From Sanghuangporus weigelae (Eukaryota; Basidiomycota; Agaricomycetes; Hymenochaetales; Hymenochaetaceae): DNA of 64,000 bases. How positions within the stretch are numbered: the stretch's first letter is position 1; every line of letters starts with the position of its first letter. The stretch is from contig CP137329.1 in assembly GCA_033182465.1 (NCBI GenBank), positions 1,302,001 through 1,366,000 of the forward strand, given 5' to 3'. Positions 10,868-22,257 of this stretch are shown one piece after another. Made by a program: the position numbers and the translations under genes. The notes under the pieces were generated by a model. It was not told the DNA's origin, did no database searches, and saw only the letters and a list, made by a program, of their open reading frames with translations.

Positions 10868-13290
10868 TAAGATAAATCGCGAGGTTGCTTAATAAAAAAG
10901 GAGCGACCCTCGTGACATTCCGGAGTATCCAGAGCTGCATGGCCTAGTATAATGGCTTCCTCAAGATCTGTTATCCTTTTCTCGAAGTGAAAGCGCGTCC
11001 TGATGGAGTTTGTGAGTTTTCGCAACAACCAAGACCGTTCAGGGTGACCCTCCGGTAGAAGATCCAATGCGGCACGTCCAAGAGAAATGGCGCTGTCTAG
11101 ATCTTCCATCCTCTCGCCGCGTTGAAAGCGCATATGAAGGTTGATGGACAGATTGCCCAACATCAAAGGGCGGTCTGGGTGACCATCTGGACGAAGCTCA
11201 AATGCTGCATGTGCCAGTGTGATAGCTTCCTTGAGATCCGCCATCCTGCCGCTGTGTTGAAAGCACGTCTGAAGACAGCCTGAGAGATTGTACAACAAGA
11301 AAGAATTGCGTAGGTGACCCTCAGGTCGAAGTTGCAGGGCGGCACGTCCTGTAGAGATGGCGCCCTCAAGATCATCCATGCTCCTGCCGCGATTAAAGCG
11401 CATTTCAAGGCCAATAGACAGATTTCCCAACGACAGAGAGCGGTCTGGGTGACCCTCTGGACGAAGCTTCAATGCGGAACACTCCAGTAAGATCGCTTCA
11501 TCAAGATCCGCTATGTTCCCGCCATGTTCTCAGTGAATTCGCGAGATTTCCCAATGCGAAAGACCGTTCCTGGTGACCCTCTGGACGAAGCTCCAACGCG
11601 GAATGTCCCAATAAGATTGCTTCATCAAGATCTGCTATCCTCCCGCAATGCTGAAAGCGTGTTTTCAGGGAGTTTGCGAGATTACCTAACGCCAAAGACC
11701 GGTCCTGGTGGCCCTTTGGTCGACGCTCCAACGTGGCGCGTCCCAAAGAGACGGAGTCCTCTAGATCAGCCATCCCCCCACTTCGTTCAAAGCGCATGCC
11801 ATGCAGATCGCGAGATTTCCCAACGATAAAGAATGGTCTGGGTGACCCTCTGGTCGAAGCTCCAGCGCGGAAAATTCCAATAAGATCGCTTCATCGAGGT
11901 CTGCTATCGTCCCGCCATGTTGAAAGCGCGGTTTCAGGGAGTTTGCGAGATGTCCCAACGCCAAAGAACGATCCGGGTGACCCTCCTGCCGAAGCTCCAG
12001 CGCAGCACGTTCCAATACGATGGCTTCATCAAGATCCGCAATTCTCCTACCGTGGTGAAATAGCGTCCTGAGGGAATCCGCGAGATTGCATAATGCCAAA
12101 GAACGCTCTGGATGGCCCTCCGGGCGCAGCTCCAGTACGGCATGTTCCAATGTAATAGCTTCCTCGAGATCCGCCATTGTCTCACGACGTTTAAAGCGCA
12201 TCCTGAGGGAGTTCGCAAGATTTCCTAATGGCGTAGAACGATTCGGGTTGCCTTCCGGTCGAAGGTTTAGTGCGGCACGTTGCACTGCGATGGCTTTCTC
12301 GAGATCCACCATCCTCCCGCCGAGTTCAAAGCGAGTTCCGAGGTCTTCTGCGAGATGACTAAGTGACAATGACTGATCTGGGTGACCATCCAGTCGAAGC
12401 TCCAACGCGGCTCGCTCAAGCAAAATGGCTTCCTCGAGATCTGATATCCTCTCGCCGTGCATAAAGCGTGTCCAAAGGGATGTCGCGAGACTTCCCAACG
12501 ACAGAGACCGATCTGGGTGACCATCTGGACGAAGCTCGAGCGCGGCACATCCCAGCGAAATGGCTTCCTCTAGATCTGCCATCCTCCTGCCATGCTGAAA
12601 GCGCACCCTGAGGGAGATCGCGAGATTTCCTAAAGACAAACACCGGTCCGGGTGACCCTCTGGTCGAAGCTGCAGTGCGGCACGCTCCGTTGCGATGGCT
12701 TCCTCAAGATCAGCCACTCTTCCACCATGTTGAAAGCGTGTCCTGAGGGATGTCGCGAGACCGCCCAAAGACTGTGACCGATCCGGATGGCCCCCCGGTC
12801 GGAGTGCTAGAACGGCACGTTCCGACTCGATCGCTTCCTCGAGATCTGTAGTCCTTGCGACGTACTCATAGCGTGTGCAAAGAGACGTTGCGAGATTCCC
12901 CAATGACAAAGGACGATTCGGATGGCCCTCCGATTGAAGTTCCAGCGCGGCGCGTCCTAGAGAAATAGCTTCCTCTAGATCCTCCATCTTCCCTCTGTGC
13001 TGGAAGCATGTACCAAGGTCGATCGAGAGATCCCCCAACGACAAAGACCGATCTGGATGGCCCTCTCCAGTGCGGCGCGCCCTAGGGTGATGGCTTCCTC
13101 GAGATCCGTCATCCTCCTGCTTTTCTGAAAGCGTGACCTAAGAGAGGTTGCGAGATTGCTCATTGGCACAGCACGATCCGAGACCAGTCGAAGCTCAAGC
13201 ACGCCACGATTCAGTCTGATTGCTCTCTCCAGATCGTCAACTTCTCGCCATTTCTTGTATCGTAGACGTAGATAAAGTCGATGAGAAAGC
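10868..13290 (-). repeat. Tandem 135-bp TPR-coding repeats
   Basis: Successive units start with a GGGTGACC(C/A)TC(T/C)GG(T/A)CGAAG-like core on the plus strand, for example at 12,515 and 12,650, exactly 135 bp apart (45 codons). Roughly 18 units are present. They are diverged, so the array is old, but same-phase similarity would favour unequal exchange. Confidence 0.8.
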
Positions 13291-13485
13291 ATGCGCAATA
13301 GCGCGCTGCGATCAGCATGGTCATGCGGGCAAGAGTCTAGGGCAACTTGTTTGAAAAAGATAGCTGAGTCAAGGTCTTCACGATCTCCGGACTCTTTATA
13401 TCGAGACCATGAAGAGTCAGCCTCGAATGCGCAACGAGTAAATCTCTGCCGTTCGTCATCCGTAAGCGATTCAACATGAGATCAT

Positions 13486-14259
13486 TTGCGTTTAAGATCC
13501 AGCTGTTCTGTTTGTTCGAGCGTTTAACAGGCACTGACAGATATGTTGCCAGGCCGAACGCTCCCAAACTCAGTACGCCTACTATACTCGATATCCAGAT
13601 AGTCTAGGCTATGGCACCTGAGCTGGTGAACCAGGATGGGAGAGCCATGATGAAGACAGAGATGGTGATGGTCAGAAGGAAAGAGATATAGAGAGCTATT
13701 CTGCCTCATGCTCGTGTTCATGATGGCTGCGTTGATGATGCATCGCAATTATAGCCCTGTTGTGCGCAACTGCGAATTTTTACAAAGCAGTCTGGTTGTG
13801 CGGTGCCACAGACACACCAGAAATAAACGAAAAACAATGGTGAGTTGTGAATACCTATAGCATGAAATTCGACCTTTCGCGCGAAGTTGCACATAGAACG
13901 TGGTGGTGTTCGTTCAAGCCTCTTGAGCGGCGAGCAGGTTCGGCATGATCCGAGCACGTGGACAATTCTACTCCAAATCCGACGAATCGAATCGTCGCAT
14001 CGCATAAATGTTTACCACGTTCCCCGTTCCTCGTGGATGTAGGTGTATTGTCTGGTCGGTAACATTGAAGCTGACAAGAATACTTTTATCCAGTAGTACT
14101 GGACTTGCTTGGGGACTGTACACAAGCACATGATTACCGTCCTATACCTATTCCCGAGCCCGAGCCCTAACCTGGAAGTTCTACTCAAATACCGTTGGAT
14201 TCTGCGAGCTACATATACGCTTATAACGTTCTCTCAAAAGCACGACGTTATACGAAACC
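13486..14259. other. Intergenic, with conserved 5' flank of TPR-CHAT
   Basis: 13,490-13,745 is ~80% similar to 350-600. In one minus-strand frame both copies give a hydrophobic stretch (TIWISSI(V/I)G(V/I)LS(L/F)GAF), which might be an N-terminal membrane anchor of the TPR-CHAT protein, but one copy has a stop in that frame. From 13,750 to 14,259 I see nothing except the probable promoter of the hydrolase gene. Confidence 0.35.
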
Positions 14260-16265
14260 ATGAGCGAGAGAAACTTCTACCCTTTCCCGTCTTCTCCCCG
14301 TCCGATCGACTCGGTTCGACCGCGCACGCTGTGGCCGTTACGCGAACCGCCAGCATCGTTGCTTCTCTATCCGCCAGTCCTTCCAGCGGAAGCTCGTACC
14401 AGGTCTAGGGACACTAGTCCCATCTCAAAGGAGTTTGCTCTTTCAACGCACGTCATCCCCGCAGCTTACCCTCGCGTAACGCCCTTCATACCCTTACCAT
14501 CTGCGTCGCTCGTTGATGCCATCCATTCCGATTCGAGTACACTCAGCAAAGAAGAGCGGAAGAGGTTAGTTAAGAAGGTGACGGAAGAGATTTTATCCCT
14601 CAAGGCGAAGCACATGAGGAATGAGGAAGGATTTCTGTCTGACAAGGGGGAGGATAGGCTCTTGTGGAATTGTGTAACGCGTTATTACCGCAAGTCTGGC
14701 AGCAGCGAAAGTTCTGGGAAGAGGAGCATCACGCTTCTTTTGTTGCATGCAAACGGACTTCCGAAGGAGGTGAGTGCTCGACATTGCTGCGGTTAGGTAT
14801 GCCCATCAAAGCTAAGAGGATTGAATCTGAAGACTTGGGAGCCTTTCCTCCGACATCTGATCACTTCTATCGAGAATCCGAGAAACGGTCTTGTGTCCGT
14901 AGATGAGATATGGTCCCTTGAGGCAACGCAACACGGCGATGCAGCGCTCATCAACGAAGGTAAACTAGGCGCGGTCTGTGCGTAAAACATTTATCTCTTT
15001 TTTTCTCGCCTCCAAGTGAATACTGACTGCAATTTTCTTCAAACGCGTAGATGACTGGCAGGACCATTCACGCGACATTCTCAACTTCCTATCGCGCTAC
15101 CTCCCTTCGCGGAATGATGCGTTAAGGACAGATCTCCCGGTGCATCTTCCCCGTGTTTCAAGTCAGGATGAAAGCACACGGTTGAAGGACGGATTTACAG
15201 GTGAACGGACCTTAGTGGGTATAGGCCACTCCTTGGGCGGGGCTACTGTGTACGGTTCTCTTTCCTCGAGCTTTCACGATCCCTTACAATAATATATCGT
15301 TTTCAGGACATTAGCAGCCATTACTCGCCCAGCTCTCTTCTCCTCCCTCATCCTCGTCGATCCGGTGATCACCCCGCCCTACACAGACCGCGGTCCCTTC
15401 ATAGACGCGCTCGCTTTCGGAGCCGTACAAAGGCGACACACGTGGACGAATAGAGAAGAAGCAAGGAAGTTGTTCGCCGCGAGTCCGTTCTTTGCAGCTT
15501 GGGATCCTGAAGTCCTGGATAATTATGTTCAATTTGCCCTCGCTCTCATTGGTGATGATGGTGGTACTAGCGTGAAGCTGAAAATGCCCGGCGTTCAAGT
15601 TCGTTCTTGTCAATCTTTTAATCTCAAACGCGCAACCATTCTGATTTGATCTGACTTAATCTGGCTTCCTTATCCAATTTCGAAATCTTGCCGATTAATC
15701 ATAATGCAACCACAGGAGGCAGTGGTGTTCGCCGAATCACGTGTGTCCTTTGAGATATTCGAGCGATTGAAGGACCTCGATTCGAACGTTGCATTACATT
15801 GGATTATGGCTGGGAAAGGCTCTTGGATGTATGTTCCTCCCTTCTTTCTTTCTCCGCCGCTTCTTTCACTGCCTCGTTTATGGTAACACTTCAATCTTCA
15901 ACTTCCTTTTCGCCTGGAATCAATGGTTACTGATTGGTTTGAATCTCGGCAGAACGGGAAGCGAAGCTGCGACGTGCGAAGTCGTATGGCGACGAACTGC
16001 AAACTCTTCAAACACCCAACTCGCGTCCGAGCATCTCGTAAGTCGTTCAAGGTCTCAAAGTCTCGTAATCTTTCTCATTTCACGATAACCTCTTTCTCTT
16101 TCTATTTCTCAGATTGTTCAGCAGGCACCGAAAGAACTTGGTAGGCCTTCAAGTCAATTCATGTATGTCGGCTTGTGTCTCAACTTGGTTTTTGTAGCAC
16201 GAGAAGTCCATGAGTACTTGGAAAGGATGTACTCGAAAAGCGAGCAAATCCAGGCACGACTATGA
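14260..16265 (+). CDS. Alpha/beta hydrolase, probably peroxisomal (Lpx1/AKT2-like family)
   Basis: Seven exons: 14260-14769, 14833-14959, 15051-15249, 15307-15598, 15716-15828, 15953-16037, 16113-16265, giving 492 residues with all phases consistent. Key motifs are LLLLHANGLPKE (oxyanion-hole strand), GIGHSLGGA (nucleophile serine elbow), SLILVDPV, and SEHLIVQQAPKEL, whose His is the expected catalytic histidine. The last three residues are Ala-Arg-Leu, which fits the PTS1 consensus for peroxisome import, as in related fungal hydrolases such as yeast Lpx1. The reaction is unknown: an ester or thioester hydrolase is likely. The final exon could in principle contain a 35-nt intron at the second last step, but that is shorter than normal here. 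Confidence 0.85.
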
Positions 16266-16389
16266 GTCTGCGCATCGAGTCAATGCATAGATTTGGATAA
16301 TTAACATGGGTAGTGCAAATCGAGCATGAATAGAAGAAAGCTGATCAAATCTCTCAATGTTAGCTGATGTTATGAAATCTGCAGGAATA

Positions 16390-17858
16390 TTAATGAGTCT
16401 TCACCGTCGCCTTATCGATTCCCGTCTCGATATCAACAGACTCTGCATTCAATCGCCTCCACTGGCAGAGTTGAAGTCTGGAAACATAGGCTAAGAGGAT
16501 TGCATAGGTAGATAAAGGGCAATGCACACCTTGCTCGAGGCACTTGCAGAGCGGCTCGATTCTCCAGAAGAAGAAGATGGTGGATTCTCGAAATGAATAC
16601 TCATACTACCTGATTCTTGGTTTGCAGCGGCACGCAGACTTGATCTTGCGTTTAATCTACAGATGCTCGTTAGCTCAAATATTAATAATGTCAGAAAACG
16701 TAAGGCCCTAACGCAGCGAGTAAACAATTGAAATACACCAGAAAGAAGAGATTGTATCAGTAGACATATTTCGGGTGTTTGAAGACGTACATTTCGGAAG
16801 GATAAAATCGCCAAGCAAGTAGATGAAAGAATGCGGTGCTACTGCCGCAGAAACAAGTGTGAACAACGCGCAAATCGCAATTACAAAACTCGATCCAAGA
16901 GTGTACGTGACTAAACGGTTCACGATAGAATCCGATCTTCTAATTCCAGAACGTGCCTTCCGCAATAGCCATGCTAACACGACAGCTAGGCATGTATCTG
17001 TGATTACCGCAATAACAGATACTGCGAGCTGCATAGAAATAGCAATTTTGTCTGTCATGGCGGTTAGGAATTCGTTAAGGCTGACGAGTCGAGCGGAATA
17101 TGCCATGGTTACTGCAAACTGTGCCGAAACTGCGAAGCTTAGTGCTCCTGATAGAATGCGGCTTTTGCTGCTTACTTGGAAGACATGAGTACAATATCAA
17201 GAATCACAACACTGATGCATTACTTACAATACCAAGCACGCCGGATGAGGATGGCCTTACCATGACATCAATAAACGCGGTGAGAAAAGGGATGGCTAGA
17301 AAGGGCCTAGAGAGAACCTGTATATTAGATAAACCTTCTATGTGTTGCAAGGCTCACTTCTGGAAGGGAAATAGCAAAGCTGGATCCGCAATACTCTTTA
17401 CAAGGTATACATAAACAGTGCTTGCAATTAATGCTTGATGCACTGTATCCAGAATCCATAATGTGGCCATGTACACCTTGAACCAGCGCTTCTCGGTGTT
17501 CCAATACTTCTAAGAGATCGGGAATATTCGATAATTACGGTCGCTTCGGCGGACAAGGGAACGTACCTCGCAATACAGATAGAATTGAAGGCATCCAACA
17601 CCCCAAACGCTAGAAACGTGATCAAAACGATTACGAGAGGGAGTCGTAAAGAAATTTACGCTGATGTAATGCTAAGAAGAAATTGTGGTCAAATGTCTGG
17701 GAAGCAAATGAGAAAAAAAGGGAGGAAATCACACTACTGAAATGAATATACATCCGAACTAGAATAAAGGTATCGATATGGCGAGTCGCGATGAGCAAAT
17801 GTTTGGAACGCACAGTAATATCCACATTCGACTTGGGCATGCTGGCTGTAGAATCCAT
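16390..17858 (-). pseudogene. DUF6534-type multi-pass membrane protein, copy A (probably broken)
   Basis: The minus strand shows the exon series of basidiomycete DUF6534 proteins. In order: start MDSTASMPKSNVDIT at 17858; a short exon with FGCIFIS; WGVGCLQFYLYCE; YWNTEKRWFKVYMATLWILD with TVHQALIASTVYVYLVK; a membrane exon with AVITDTCLAVVLAWLLRKA and RRSDSIVNRLVTYTLGSS; a tail exon with NARSSLRAAANQESG; and a last exon ending DIETGIDKATVKTH. The third exon from the middle (around 17,265) lacks one base compared with copies B and C, so the frame fails unless an alternative donor is used. The function of the family is unknown; about seven membrane spans. Confidence 0.65.
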
Positions 17859-19373
17859 ACTGTCTGCTTCTCAACGGGCAATAGCCAAGAAGAGGGAAGG
17901 TCTGAAGAGGCGGGACGCCTTCACTGGGTTGGGAAGGCGAGTATGAGGAGAAGCGATGTCTGCTATTATCATTTATATAGTACGAGCTGCGCTGACTACT
18001 GTACAGAAACACGAGATCATCACGCGTTGCGATTGTCTGTAACAAATCATACTTCTTCTGTCGTATCTCTTGTCACTGATGCATATCTATTCGCAAAGCG
18101 AATTAGGGAGTAGTCGAGTTCGGATCCAGTGGTGGAACAAATCTTCGGCTGTGATTGGTGTCTGCTAGGACTTTAGGACCATGCGGTTCTTGTCTTCGCT
18201 CCGATACCAAGCTGCCGCCGAGAGCGGAGCACTTCCTCAGCGTCGGGCACATCCCAAGTTGTTGCGCTGGCTATTACTGATGTCAGTGACTTACAGTGTT
18301 CCGGATCATGATGCCAGTGGCATTCTGACGATAGAACATATTCAAGGGATAAAATTTCTTCGTACATGAGAAGAGCGAATACGACTTGGTGTGGTGGCAA
18401 GCAACATACCGCTTTCGCGTGAGACCAAGCAGAACAGGGCTGAAACAATAGTTCTCCTTTCTGATCATTGCCAGGTCAGAAGTACATAGCACTCGCGTCA
18501 GATTGAACGGATGACAGCACGAGGGAATATCATAGACTACTTCAGCGAGACACTGAATGGAACGTCGCAGTTGAGACGAGGGGTGCAAAGCAGAAAGAAA
18601 GAAAAAGTTCCATCTGAAATTCACATGAAACCCAGGTCGTGCGTTCGAACGCAAGCCCGTGCTACACTGGTTTATCAATATCCACAGGTGCGATCTTTCG
18701 AGTCGAGATGTATTTTTTATGGATCCCATGCGTCTTGGGATCGCGGTAAAGAGGGAAACTTGATATAGGAGAGCATGTTGTCAGAGATGCCTGTCTTCTG
18801 GTCCTAAAGTTCATGCAAGCAAGCAATCTGACGGTCCTTCAGCCTGATTTACGCATTAGTGCATCCTGCGTCATCACAGCATTTTTGCTAGTCTGCGGTA
18901 GAAACGTCGTTGTTGGCATCGGAATTGGTCGCTTATCCTTCTTCAACGTTTGTCTCAAGCCCGGGTAGCGAGTTCGAATATGAGCGCATGCTCGGACCCT
19001 GAAGCTCCGGCTCCCATATTCAGTGACAAAGCTCTTCTGCCCATATACCGCGGACTTTTGAGGAATGGTCCTGATCAGAACAAGGAGAGGCAGTGCAGAG
19101 AAGACTCAGGCTTACAAGATGCGCAGATCGCTCGTTCGAGCAGTCAATTATTTCCTATGCATGCACTGATGCACATAGGATCGAATTCTTCTTAGTTGAG
19201 TATGCTCTTTCTCCTCGTGTAAAATATTACATAATCATTAGATTGTCAGAGACGTAGCAAAGACGTGCATGACTTCATTCATGCAACTTGAAGATCAGGA
19301 CTGAATAAAGGCTGCAATTTCAAAAATCACCGAAATACACCACTACCGTGTTTACAATTTCATAAAAGCATTT
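17859..19373. repeat. Intergenic, partly duplicated at 23,749-24,650
   Basis: 17,860-18,700 aligns with 23,750-24,650, and 19,140-19,300 aligns with 22,000-22,150. The duplicated unit thus includes upstream DNA of the DUF6534 genes. Weak coding-like remnants on the minus strand (around 18,180-18,460) have no frame shared between the copies, so I call no gene. Confidence 0.5.
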
Positions 19374-20884
19374 TCAAGAAAGCTGATAGCATTCGTCAAT
19401 GTTAGCTGATATTGCGAGGGCTGCAGAAATTGAAGAATTCACCGTTATTCTATCAGTGCCAGTCTCGATATCAATGTTGACTCTACATTCAATTGCCTTC
19501 GGTATATAATATCAAAGGATTGTATCAACAGACAAAGGACGATACACACCTTGTTCGAGTTGCTTGCGGAGTGATTTAAATCTCCGGAAGAATACGCAGA
19601 TGGATTCTCGAAATGAATACTTAGGCCTCCTGATTCTTGGTTTGCAACGGCACGAAGACTTGATCTTGCGTTTAATCTACGGATCCTCGTCAACTCAAAA
19701 TAATAGATAGAATATAAGTCACTAACGATGCGAATAGACAATTGAAATAAACTGAAAGGAAGGGATCGAATTAGTACACAGATTTCAGGTATTCGAATAC
19801 TGACGTTTCGCAAGAAGATAACCGGCAAGCTCGAAGATGAAAGAATGTGGTGCTATTGTGACAGAAACCAATGCGACCAACGGGCAGATCGTAGTAACAA
19901 GGCTTGATCCAATGTTGTACATGATTAAACATTTCACGATTGAGTCTGATCTTGTAATTCCAGAACGTGCCTTCCGCAATAGCCATACTAATACGACAGC
20001 TAGGAATGTATCTGTGAACACCACAAAGGCAGCTGCTGTGAGCTGCAGTGTAATGGCATAGCCTGACGGTATACCCTCGCTGACACTGGCGGTTATGATG
20101 GAATATCCTATGGTTAGTGCAAACTGTATGAAAACCGCAACGCTTAATGCTCCTGTTAGAATGCGCCTTTTGCTGCTTACTTTGATGACGTGAGCCTTCC
20201 ATCAAGGACCACAATATTGGCATATCACTCACAATACCAAGCGCGTCGGATGAAAATGATCTGTACCATGACATCATTAAAAGCGGTAAGCGCAGCGATG
20301 CCTGGACTGATTCTGCAGGCTTGTCAATATTGTCGATGATCCTTTTCATAGATCAAAGAGCTTACTTCTGGTAGCGATATAACCATGCTGGATCCGCAAT
20401 TCCCTTCACAAGGCACACGTAGCTGGTGTTTGAGATAAATACTTGATGTATTGTATCCACAATCCATAACGCAGTCATGTACATCTTGATCCAGCGCTTC
20501 TCGGTTTTCCAAAAGTTCTAAATGATTGAGATCTATGGACGCGAGTAGTTCGGAACTTTATGGAACGCACCTCGCAATACAAATAGAACTGAAGGCATCC
20601 GACACCCCACAGGCTGAACAAGACAGATACGTAAAATGTCCATTAAACCGAAAAGAGAACCGTGATCACTGGCGACACTTACGCCGATGTAAGACTATGA
20701 AGTTTAGGTAACATATCGTGGTTATCTGCAGTTACTCCCTGAAATTCGAAGGAGCTTACATCACTGCAATGAACAAACATCCAAACTAGATTGACGTTGT
20801 GAACACGACATGTCAGAAAATGAAGATCTCTGGGCATACCGTGCTATCTACTTGCGATGCACTTATGGCACCTGAAGATGCCAT
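19374..20884 (-). CDS. DUF6534-type multi-pass membrane protein, copy B
   Basis: Start at 20884 gives MASSGAISASQVDST, typical for this family, then FGCLFIA and WGVGCLQ exons. Next come WKTEKRWIKMYMTALWIVD with TIHQVFI, ALTAFNDVMVQIIFIRRAWY, and SSKRRILTGALSVAVFIQFA. A long membrane exon follows with FTDTFLAVVLVWLLRKA and RSDSIVKCLIMYNIGSSL. The tail has NARSSLRAVANQESGGLSIH and a last exon around IDIETGTDRITV, stop near 19374. Frames join throughout apart from one or two very small N-terminal exons I could not fix. Predicted seven membrane spans and a hydrophilic C-terminal tail; role unknown. It is the most diverged of the three tandem copies. Confidence 0.75.
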
Positions 20885-22257
20885 AATGAAAAGTCTCCTT
20901 TAATAACGGGTCGAGGAAGAGGAGCTTCACACAATGTCCAGACAACCGATATGGCGGGAGTGAGGCAAGCTATGAGGAAGAAAGTCGATTCCGGTTTACC
21001 TTTATATGCCACCGGTTGTGTTGATTGTTAGGCAGAAAAAGTAAATCGGAGTCTCATATAACTAGTCCAATTCATGTTGCGGCATCTTTTATTACCGGTC
21101 TTTGACCTGCTCATCAAACAAGCCATGTGTGGCTGAAACAAAAGCAAAGATCAGATAAATCGCAAAGCCTCCTAAGGTTCGCTACTTACCTGTATGGAAA
21201 TGATCTTTACGCAATCGAATCCAATTCGATGCTCCACGTCAATTAGTGTTCCGACTGTATGCGTATAATGCGTATACGACTATCCGTATACGGAATACGG
21301 CCGTATCGTATAAGAGAAAAAGAAGAAAATATACGGCCGTATCCCGTATAGAGTTGGGAAAGAAATGCCGTATACAGCATGTGCGCCATATACAGAACTC
21401 CACCTCGCATGCCCTTTGGAAGGGTATTTGTCCCTGCCTTCCATGCGGAGAGCAGATTGTTTTCTTTGGAAATCATAACTTGAGTGTTACCGAGCACGGC
21501 AGGACTGGTGTCAGTAAAAATTTTGGCAATATGCAACCGGGTAAGCGATTATTCACACACATCCGATGATCACATATACGAAAATCATCCCTAAGTACCA
21601 TTATCAGTGAATTCATTGCATCGAGATAAACTTTGAACACTTTGAAAAAATATTTGTTAGTATGCCCTGATTTGGTAGAGTTACGGAACCTTCTTCGTAT
21701 ACGCCGTATGCCCCGTATACGGGTGTTCCGTATCCGTATAAAAGCTACGGTCGGAAGCCTAACGTCGTCAATGTCGGCAATTTTATATGATCCTAAGTCA
21801 TGATTCCAACCAGGACATTTGTCCTCATTCTGACAGATGCTCGTGAAAACAGACATCATGATGGTAAAGCATGGTGCTTTTTTCACCCTGGAGTGAGCAA
21901 AGTCAGTTAACAACGTCGAAGTTGACAGGAACTCGGAGACGGTTTAGACAGTGTTCCGGGGGATTACATAATACTCACACCGCCCGATCGAACCCCATAG
22001 TAATCTGCAGCTACGTATTTTCCTATGCACATAGGAGCGAATTCTTCTAAGTCGAGCATATACTTTCTCTCTATATTTCTTTCGAGTACATCCCAACTAT
22101 ATAGCTAGTCACAGACGTAGCAACAATGTACATGACTTCAAGCACGCAACTCGAAGAAGATCGGGACTGTGTAAAGCCTGCTATTTCGAAAACCAATGAA
22201 ATCCATCACCGTGTTTACGTCTTCATAAAAACACTTTCAAGAATGCTGATAATATTC
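20885..22257. other. Intergenic with an inserted MITE
   Basis: Apart from the element at 21,244-21,761 I see no gene. 22,000-22,200 is similar to 19,140-19,340, the downstream flank of copy B, again reflecting the tandem duplication. Confidence 0.4.
21244..21761. mobile_element. hAT-like MITE related to the one at 10,082
   Basis: Ends are TAGTGTTCCGACTG and (reversed) TAGGCTTCCGACCG, an imperfect inverted repeat of at least 14 bp. Subterminal regions carry the same CGTATAC/GTATACGG motifs as the first MITE. Flanks ACGTCAAT and ACGTCGTC suggest a decayed 8-bp duplication. No ORF of its own. It is more diverged at the ends than the first MITE, so it is an older or different subfamily. Confidence 0.7.

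Larger units (their letters stand above)
8226..13485 (-). pseudogene. TPR-CHAT protein gene, long copy, interrupted by a MITE
   Basis: The N-terminal two thirds (13,485 to 10,730) encode many 45-residue TPR-like repeats of the form GHPDRSLSLGNLA..L..RF..GGR..DLEEAI...RAALELRPE. The C-terminal third (10,075 to 8,226) encodes a linker and CHAT domain with QQAASEGPVIVLNHS, GSRIWWCPTSVLSAFPFHAAGPYKG, WAHFACHG and WVNLVH near the end. TPR-CHAT proteins are common in agaricomycetes; the CHAT domain is a caspase-like protease and TPRs bind partners. I see about five frame or stop disruptions (several in the TPR array, some in CHAT) plus a 642-bp MITE inside the last TPR. It should not make full-length protein. 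The exact 5' exon is unresolved. Confidence 0.8.

Noticed and set aside
10868-13290. Regular spaced repeats that might be taken for a CRISPR-like or satellite array
   Set aside because: The 135-bp period is a whole number of codons and encodes 45-residue TPR units; there are no unique spacers.
16390-16460. A second disabling change at the C-terminal end of DUF6534 copy A
   Set aside because: Using the upstream CAG acceptor restores an open last exon ending in DIETGIDKATVKTH, so no break is needed there.
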